Assembly (NCBI RefSeq): GCF_042100115.1
Contig: NC_091280.1
Span: 2,578,277-2,642,276, forward strand
Direction of reading: 5' to 3'
DNA length: 64,000 nt
DNA from: Alternaria dauci
Lineage: Eukaryota; Ascomycota; Dothideomycetes; Pleosporales; Pleosporaceae
Below are positions 58,001 to 64,000 of the stretch, piece by piece. The translations under genes and the position numbers were made by a program. Each line of letters begins with the position of its first letter. The first letter of the stretch is position 1. The notes beneath the pieces were generated by a model that searched no databases, was not told the DNA's origin, and was given only the letters and a program-made list of their open reading frames with translations.

Positions 58001-59420
58001 CGCTCTCACCAACCACATCCTTCCTCGTGGCCGTATGGAAGTGGCCCCCGGGGTAGATGACCGGGAAGAAAACATTCGCGCCATGGAGATCGCGATGGAG
58101 CAGTTCAACATTTCCTCCGGCCATCGCGTCATCTTCGTCAGCGTCAAAGGTAGCCACGACATCGTCGGTGCCACCAAGTCTCGCTACAACAAGGACTTCA
58201 TTCCCTATACCCTCCGGGCCGTCTGCAAGATGATCGCTGGCGGGTTTTCTGGTAAGCAGGTCGCTATCATCACCCCGTATGTAGCGCAAGTTGCCGCTAT
58301 CCGCTTCGTATTGGCTAGATTCATGGAGCACTTAGCCAATCAGGTTGACGAGGAGGAGCTGTTCAAACTTAGCGTCCAGCTGCGAGACGTCGAAGTCTTC
58401 ACAGTCGACAAAATGCAGGGCGCCGAGAAGGAAGGTATTGTATTCGACACCACCAACGCTGGCGACCTCGGTTTCGTCAAGCATACCACACGAATGCTCC
58501 TAGCCGTTGGACGCGCGCGTTCCCTCCTCGTTATCGTTGGTAATCCTGTGAGCGTCCTCGCCGAATACACTGGTGCGACCGACAAGGACAAGCGGTACGT
58601 CAAGCTCGCCTACTACAAGGTTTGGAAATGGTGCCTAGACCGAAAATCCGCCATCCAATTGCACGTTGATCCAGAATTGGCTCAAGGTTGGTGCGAGTTC
58701 AACCCCCCGTTCAATGTCGCCGAGCATATAGAGGCCTTCGCTGCGGGCTCTCAGGCCACTGAAGAGCCCATAAAGATGTTTCCCGATGCCAACTACGGAC
58801 CTCTCCCCACATTTTCCACAGCCTCCCCCGTCGACGGTGATGGAATTGATTTCTATTCCGGTGGAGATGACTGGAATCGGGATGACGCCAAGGACAAGCC
58901 AAATGATGATGGGGTTCCTTTCTATTCCGGTGGAGATGACTGGAATCGGGATGACGCCAAGGACAAGCCAAATGATGATGGGGTTCCTTTCTATTCCGGT
59001 GGAGATGACTGGAATCGGGATGACGCCAAGGACAAGCCAAATGATGATGGGATTCCTTTCTATTCCGGTGGAGATGACTGGAATCGGGATGACGCCAAGG
59101 ACAAGCCAGAGGGTGAGGATCACGCCGACGATGGTGGAGACGAAGCCAAGGACAAGCCAGAGGGTGAGGATCACGCCGACGATGGTGGAGACGAAGCCAA
59201 GGACAAGCCAGAGGGTGAGGATCATGCCGACGATGGTGGAGACGAAGCCAAGGACAAGCCAGAGGGTGAGGATCACGCCGACGATGGTGGAGACGAAGCC
59301 AAGGACAAGCCAGAGGGTGAGGATCACGCTGACGATGATGAGGATCACGCCGGCAATGATGAGGGTCACGGTGGAGATCAGTGCAGCAACGTAGCACACG
59401 ACTGGAACCAGTACGATTGA
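55014..59420 (+). CDS. UPF1-like SF1 helicase with four CCHC zinc knuckles
   Basis: A single intron-free coding frame of 1,468 residues. ATG 55014 (CAGCATGG) is preferred over an in-frame ATG at 54984. Four CCHC knuckles at residues 56-69, 78-91, 96-109 and 121-134 (CFTCKEPGHRAKDC, CSNCGEVGHVYRDC, CFNCGGHGHLSKQC, CNGCNRLGHVASDC) predict single-stranded nucleic-acid binding. SF1 motifs: I QGPGGVGKT (about 630), II DEAG (about 904), III GDIHQPKP (about 944), IV QYRFNSDIN (about 988), V VDKMQGAEKEG (about 1131), VI VGRARS (about 1165, usually TRAR). The order and QGPxGxGKT/DEAx signature are those of the UPF1/SETX/ZNFX1 group. The C-terminus is an acidic tail of four 23-residue units (FYSGGDDWNRDDAKDKP) and five 17-residue units (EGEDHADDGGDEAKDKP). 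Likely acts on RNA or RNA-DNA hybrids; target unknown. Confidence 0.92.
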   Translation: MADQSVMHYMVNDRPTSAPHDTEVYDQGIAVLEAPGKDSVQLGGLPDAPDREKHACFTCKEPGHRAKDCPKKLEQQACSNCGEVGHVYRDCPTNECFNCGGHGHLSKQCPSEPAADQGPRCNGCNRLGHVASDCFYPQPIKTRKFRAPKEDASKEDVSKEDVSKDGKDELPPAQTMAPPLDKPSFTTKLFTRKIPHYVSSVSVEMDISYPSDDASITLRGHAHRAASITLTAHNIVNCTVLPMKITDEFFTSRVSQEDVKRAASKLALSELGMLLHFRFDLQTEQPDGQPLNSRPLYGLGFFSHQNFGIFDEVIHRARDILENGGEGTVLHFFTVATESAQERMDTVYKEMQAQYKNDPILLYWKDCRVNPQTGMEISVDKQPKGFKVPPQWAFQNNTQYVTVHYQNLVHELRKAAKQKGFEITDTKIMKVRGGGDRLYYAELRVPEGASYREGAFVDIQFSPYQEQADTWRFEIKPSAGITPASYIGGFLYRPRLGASFAEQPLFKEGVHYSCAFNYRTLPEAEEALRKLRGIYVFARLNPATVGIKRQINALNHYFRGGDAFSDVTQILHNSYLRFPDDKIVDYFAGMFAYLGDNGAKDSIMERLNRSLQPDVLQKLRALAGGVALIQGPGGVGKTRIIEALAVAHYEAQQTGVIHGLGRLAAFWVTSPLNKQLDDAMLRIYTACLERRKELKAAGIQARFPIVIRRHMKETETAVVRKESEAARNVLLKNEKPPYFEYIEEEHFTKDQLKEQAAAYQEKSSEDRRTMAFLDALTVDSQFRILLETSETKSSFTDKRLQLEMLSEGAWVLRLAGVPERNADTNELVVHEIAQPKKYRDFRFQLDLYASGQEFDADDMRRLTALTNEIIRDLAQLAVAIGMTSDVISQPRTHTLEQPYAVHHDEAGKSSESSTLAPLVYTHAYNNEGPLMVERKAITPHLFFGDIHQPKPSAAGGSEERHVFSDQQDLPFFHRAMLGGCTTIYLHTQYRFNSDINALTNHILPRGRMEVAPGVDDREENIRAMEIAMEQFNISSGHRVIFVSVKGSHDIVGATKSRYNKDFIPYTLRAVCKMIAGGFSGKQVAIITPYVAQVAAIRFVLARFMEHLANQVDEEELFKLSVQLRDVEVFTVDKMQGAEKEGIVFDTTNAGDLGFVKHTTRMLLAVGRARSLLVIVGNPVSVLAEYTGATDKDKRYVKLAYYKVWKWCLDRKSAIQLHVDPELAQGWCEFNPPFNVAEHIEAFAAGSQATEEPIKMFPDANYGPLPTFSTASPVDGDGIDFYSGGDDWNRDDAKDKPNDDGVPFYSGGDDWNRDDAKDKPNDDGVPFYSGGDDWNRDDAKDKPNDDGIPFYSGGDDWNRDDAKDKPEGEDHADDGGDEAKDKPEGEDHADDGGDEAKDKPEGEDHADDGGDEAKDKPEGEDHADDGGDEAKDKPEGEDHADDDEDHAGNDEGHGGDQCSNVAHDWNQYD
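58846..59335 (+). repeat. coding minisatellites (69 bp x4, 51 bp x5)
   Basis: Two consecutive tandem arrays inside the helicase tail, both with units divisible by three so the frame is kept. Units are almost identical at the DNA level, suggesting recent expansion or gene conversion. Confidence 0.9.
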
Positions 59421-59974
59421 AAAGGTTCTAGAGACGCTGGAGGTGATTTGGAGATCAAGGAAGACAAGCCTCCCAGTAGGATAGTGTGGGACTAGGCTAA
59501 TATCGATCTCTTCTTGTTCTTTGAAAGCCAGTACGTAGTAATGAAGAGAAGTAGTAGAGTAAGAGTTTATGCGCTTACTCTATTCCTCTTAAAGTGATAA
59601 TACACTGTATCAAAATAATAAACGTGCTGGTAAAAGACGCAAGCACAACACTGTTGAAAGACACTGTAATAAATCGCGGTAAAGGTGTGTTTCCTAAACA
59701 CCTTGAGTTCACCGTATGCAGCTGTATATGTTTGACAATAGATGGGTTGGAAGTAAAGCCCTGAACTTCAAGCGGTTCTGGAGAGTTGCGGCTACGTTGG
59801 GGAGAAGAGGAGTTAAGGCAGAAGAGGATTTTGGAGGAGAAGTAATAATATACTGTATGTAGAACTTATACGGGTGTATAAAGCTGTAATATGTAGTATA
59901 GTAAGGTACAATAGGTGGTACAATAGTTGGTAATATGTACTATAGTATGTTGTATTATACATTACGATATATCA
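59421..59974. other. 3' flank of the helicase gene, no gene seen
   Basis: Presumed 3' UTR followed by AT-rich unassigned sequence with short GGTACAATAG-type repeats near 59,905-59,935. Confidence 0.45.
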
Positions 59975-60455
59975 CGGTTGATGTTGCAGCAAGTTGAGGT
60001 TCATGTTGCAGCAAGTTGCGGTTGATGTTGCAGTAAGTTGCGGTTAATGTTGCAGCAAGTTGAGGTTCATGTTGCAGCAAGTTGCGGTTAATGTTGCAGC
60101 AAGTTGCGGTTGATGTTGCCGCAAGTTGAGGTTCATGTTGCAGCAAGTTAAGGTTTATGTTGCAGCAAGTTGAGGTTCATGTTGCAGCAAGTTGAGGTTT
60201 ATGTTGCAGCAAGTTGCGGTTGATGTTGCAGCAAGTTGAGGTTTATGTTGCAGCAAGTTGAGGTTCATGTTACAGTAAGTTGCGGTTAATATTGCAGTAA
60301 GTTGCGGTTGATGTTGCCGTAAGTTAAGGTTGATGTTATAGTAAGTTAAGGTTTATGTTACAGCAAGTTACGGTTTATATTATAGTAAGTTAAGGTTTAT
60401 ATTATAGTAAGTTAAGGTTTATATTATAGTAAGTTAAGGTTTATATTATAGTAAC
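59975..60455 (+). repeat. 22-bp minisatellite, about 21 units, decaying toward the telomere
   Basis: Units of the type GTTGCAGCAAGTTGAGGTT plus CAT/GAT. The first units keep GCAGCAAGTTGCGG; the last read ATAGTAAGTTAAGG, all G-to-A or C-to-T changes. A 63-codon frame on the minus strand is an artefact. Confidence 0.9.
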
Positions 60456-61886
60456 TTTTAATAAATATTAAAGTTAGTATTACCTAATCTTTTAAAAATT
60501 TATACATCTATTAGTATAAATAGTTAGTAATCCTTTTACTATATCTTTAAAAAATATACTTTCTACTAAATATATTTATAATAATTAATTTTTTTCTTTC
60601 TTATTTATTATTTAATAATATTACTATAGAAGTAATAAAACTAGACTACTTTTACTTTATAATAATAAAGTAATAAATAAAGAAAAAGTATAAAATAAAG
60701 CTAGTTAAATTAAATTTTATTTAAATAAGTAGAATAATAAATACTAAAGTAAGAATAAAGTTATTAAGTATTTAATTAAGTAATAAGTAAAGATAGTTTA
60801 AAGCTATATTAACTAAATACTAGTTACTACTAAGTAAGACTTTCTTATATTATCTTTATAAAAGAAATTTATACTACTATATATAAAACTTAAATAAAGA
60901 TTAAGAATTTATAAAGTTTTACTATAATTAAGAAACCTTTTAAAAAAAGTTATTTATTTTACTTAACTAAGGGTAAGTATATAGTATATAGTAATATATT
61001 AAATAAGATTTTTTTACTTTTTTATTTATCTATATTCTTATATAAAGGTTTACTTAGATTTAATAACTTTTAACTACTTTATAAAAAGAAGAAAAGAGTA
61101 TAACTTATATTTAAGATAAAGATATTTATAAAGTAAAAGAATAAAATATTTAATACTTTAAAATAAAAAATATTTTATAAAAATTTAGTATTTTTTCTTT
61201 AAGAAAAAAAAGTATAATAAAGTATTAGTAACTACTAAGTATAGTTATTTAAAAAATAAGAAGTAGTTTTTTATAATTTATTATTTTATAATAACTAGTT
61301 ACTTCTAATTAACTTACTATATAATAGGCTAAAACTTAATTAGCTTATTCCTTAATAAGATCTTAGTTATATATATAAAGTATACTATTTATAAAATCTA
61401 AGTAGTAAGTAGTTTACTTAGATTCTATACTAGTATACTAGATAAATAATACTCTAAGCTACTACTTCCTAAATAACTTTTAAACTATAGCTTTCCTTAA
61501 CTTCTTTTCTTATTTAATAAAATAATAGTATACTTATATAATAGCTCCTTAAGTATAGCCTTTTATATACTACTTCTAACTATATAGCTATTTTTAATTA
61601 AGTAAACTAGTAGAAAGAAATAATTTTAAAAGTAGTATTTATTAAAAGTTAATAAAAGATTTAAGGTAAAAATAAATTTTTTTTTATTTTATTTAAAAAA
61701 AGAGTTTTTAAGTATTTTAAGTAATAGTTAGTATAGTTTTTTAAATCCTTTATTACTAATAGTAAGATTTATTTCTAAAGTATATAGTTTTATTATTTAT
61801 ATTACTATATAGCTAATAATATTATAAGAATAAAATAAATATAAACTTTACTACTATTTTACTTTAACTTTAATATAAATTAATCT
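60456..61886. other. AT-rich subtelomeric desert
   Basis: Extremely AT-rich sequence with stops in all frames and no recognisable protein block; probably an old repeat fully degraded by RIP. Confidence 0.6.
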
Positions 61887-63871
61887 TAAAAGCCTTAAGT
61901 AACTAAGAAGCCCTAAATAACTAAGAAGCCTTAAGTAACTAAGAAGCCCTAAGTAACTAAGAAGCCCTAAATAACTAAGAAGCCTTAAATAACTAAGAAG
62001 CCCTAAGTAACTAAGAAGCCCTAAATAACTAAGAAGCCCTAAATAACTAAGAAGCCTTAAATAACTAAGAAGCCCTAAGTAACTAAGAAGCCCTAAATAA
62101 CTAAGAAGCCCTAAATAACTAAGAAGCCCTAAATAACTAAGAAGCCCTAAGTAACTAAGAAGCCCTAAGTAACTAAGAAGCCCTAAGTAACTAAGAAGCC
62201 CTAAATAACTAAGAAGCCCTAAATAACTAAGAAGCCCTAAGTAACTAAGAAGCCTTAAATAACTAAGAAGCCCTAAGTAACTAAGAAGCCCTAAATAACT
62301 AAGAAGCCCTAAATAACTAAGAAGCCCTAAATAACTAAGAAGCCCTAAGTAACTAAGAAGCCCTAAGTAACTAAGAAGCCCTAAGTAACTAAGAAGCCCT
62401 AAATAACTAAGAAGCCCTAAATAACTAAGAAGCCCTAAGTAACTAAGAAGCCTTAAATAACTAAGAAGCCCTAAGTAACTAAGAAGCCCTAAATAACTAA
62501 GAAGCCCTAAATAACTAAGAAGCCTTAAGTAACTAAGAAGCCCTAAGTAACTAAGAAGCCCTAAATAACTAAGAAGCCCTAAATAACTAAGAAGCCCTAA
62601 ATAACTAAGAAGCCCTAAGTAACTAAGAAGCCCTAAATAACTAAGAAGCCTTAAATAACTAAGAAGCCCTAAGTAACTAAGAAGCCCTAAATAACTAAGA
62701 AGCCCTAAGTAACTAAGAAGCCCTAAATAACTAAGAAGCCCTAAGTAACTAAGAAGCCCTAAATAACTAAGAAGCCTTAAATAACTAAGAAGCCCTAAAT
62801 AACTAAGAAGCCCTAAATAACTAAGAAGCCCTAAATAACTAAGAAGCCCTAAGTAACTAAGAAGCCTTAAATAACTAAGAAGCCCTAAGTAACTAAGAAG
62901 CCCTAAATAACTAAGAAGCCCTAAATAACTAAGAAGCCTTAAATAACTAAGAAGCCCTAAGTAACTAAGAAGCCCTAAATAACTAAGAAGCCCTAAATAA
63001 CTAAGAAGCCCTAAGTAACTAAGAAGCCCTAAATAACTAAGAAGCCTTAAGTAACTAAGAAGCCCTAAGTAACTAAGAAGCCCTAAATAACTAAGAAGCC
63101 CTAAATAACTAAGAAGCCCTAAGTAACTAAGAAGCCCTAAGTAACTAAGAAGCCCTAAATAACTAAGAAGCCTTAAATAACTAAGAAGCCCTAAGTAACT
63201 AAGAAGCCCTAAATAACTAAGAAGCCCTAAGTAACTAAGAAGCCCTAAGTAACTAAGAAGCCCTAAATAACTAAGAAGCCTTAAGTAACTAAGAAGCCCT
63301 AAGTAACTAAGAAGCCCTAAATAACTAAGAAGCCCTAAGTAACTAAGAAGCCCTAAATAACTAAGAAGCCCTAAATAACTAAGAAGCCCTAAGTAACTAA
63401 GAAGCCCTAAGTAACTAAGAAGCCCTAAATAACTAAGAAGCCCTAAGTAACTAAGAAGCCCTAAGTAACTAAGAAGCCCTAAGTAACTAAGAAGCCCTAA
63501 ATAACTAAGAAGCCCTAAATAACTAAGAAGCCCTAAGTAACTAAGAAGCCCTAAGTAACTAAGAAGCCCTAAGTAACTAAGAAGCCCTAAATAACTAAGA
63601 AGCCCTAAATAACTAAGAAGCCCTAAAAACTAAGAAGCCCTAAATAACTAAGAAGCCCTAAATAACTAAGAAGCCCTAAATAACTAAGAAGCCTTAAGTA
63701 ACTAAGAAGCCCTAAGTAACTAAGAAGCCCTAAGTAACTAAGAAGCCCTAAATAACTAAGAAGCCTTAAGTAACTAAGAAGCCCTAAGTAACTAAGAAGC
63801 CCTAAATAACTAAGAAGCCCTAAATAACTAAGAAGCCCTAAGTAACTAAGAAGCCCTAAATAACTAAGAAG
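61887..63871 (+). repeat. 18-bp satellite (about 110 units)
   Basis: Unit CCCTAAATAACTAAGAAG, with A/G variation at one site (AAATAA or AAGTAA) and C/T at another (CCCTAA or CCTTAA). One 17-bp unit occurs near 63,625. The array stops 9 bp before the telomere tract. It contains CCCTAA in the orientation opposite to the adjoining TTAGGG repeat. Confidence 0.97.
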
Positions 63872-63880
63872 CTGTAACCG

Positions 63881-64000
63881 TTAGGGTTAGGGTTAGGGTT
63901 AGGTTAGGGTTAGGGTTAGGGTTAGGGTTAGGGTTAGGGTTAGGGTTAGGGGTTAGGGTTAGGGTGTAAGGGTTAGGGTTAGGGTTAGGGTTAGGGTTAG
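63881..64000 (+). repeat. telomere, (TTAGGG)n
   Basis: About 20 repeats to the end of the window, with a few variant units (TTAGG, GGTTAGGGG, GTGTAAGGG). G-rich strand running 5' to 3' off the end, so this is a right-arm chromosome end. Confidence 0.98.

Noticed and set aside
58635..59399. Minus-strand 254- and 228-residue frames
   Set aside because: They are antisense shadows of the coding repeats in the helicase tail; Leu/Val/Ile and His/Arg runs reflect the opposite strand of acidic repeats.
38555..59420. A complete Starship-type giant element
   Set aside because: DUF3723-like cargo is suggestive, but no tyrosine-recombinase captain gene, target-site duplication or element ends were found; it remains an unproven possibility.
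61887..63871. CRISPR-like array
   Set aside because: Uniform 18-bp tandem units without unique spacers in a eukaryotic chromosome end; it is a satellite.
1..64000. tRNA or rRNA genes
   Set aside because: No cloverleaf-compatible block with A/B boxes and no rRNA-like sequence was noticed on either strand, although a systematic scan was not possible.

Overview
The window is the right-hand end of a filamentous ascomycete chromosome, most likely a dothideomycete (Pleosporales-like). It ends in a TTAGGG telomere. Its genes carry 46-75 nt introns with GTRNGT donors and CTAAC-type branch sites, and its repeats carry dense C-to-T/G-to-A damage of the repeat-induced point mutation (RIP) type. No bacterial features are present. 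All calls come from reading the sequence; no database search was run.

Region 1 (1-12,300) is ordinary gene space. It holds a 5'-truncated gene, three secreted cysteine-rich proteins that share one N-terminal module (two carry a WSC domain, the third a different C-terminal part), two proteins with disordered N-termini and C-terminal membrane segments, a small broken gene, and an N2227/carnosine-type methyltransferase.

Region 2 (about 12,500-36,000) is a repeat graveyard. It holds at least four relics of the subtelomeric DUF3505/telomere-linked RecQ helicase (TLH) family. The first relic (about 13,170-26,230) is split by three nested transposons that keep their target-site duplications: a chromovirus LTR element (TSD AAAGG) and two TA-flanked pogo/Fot1-type DNA transposons. 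The fourth relic still shows RecQ helicase motifs I and II and then runs into a 34-bp minisatellite (35,990-38,395).

Region 3 (38,555-59,420) is an island of large, mostly open genes right beside the damaged repeats: a DUF3723/ParB-like protein (one frameshift), an unrecognised 1,245-residue protein, an unrecognised 620-residue nuclear-type protein, a SNF2-family ATPase (one in-frame TAG) and, divergent from it, a UPF1-like SF1 helicase with four CCHC zinc knuckles. The two helicase genes share a promoter region with four copies of a 16-bp motif. Several island genes contain coding minisatellites. A small inverted-repeat element, a gene fragment and a 68-bp satellite lie in the middle. The set looks like a nucleic-acid-processing module carried in the subtelomere and is the best candidate for an undescribed system. 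No transposase, captain recombinase or clean element end was found for it.

Region 4 (59,421-64,000) is the chromosome end: a 22-bp minisatellite that becomes more mutated toward the telomere, an AT-rich desert, about 110 copies of an 18-bp satellite containing CCCTAA, and about 120 bp of TTAGGG repeats.
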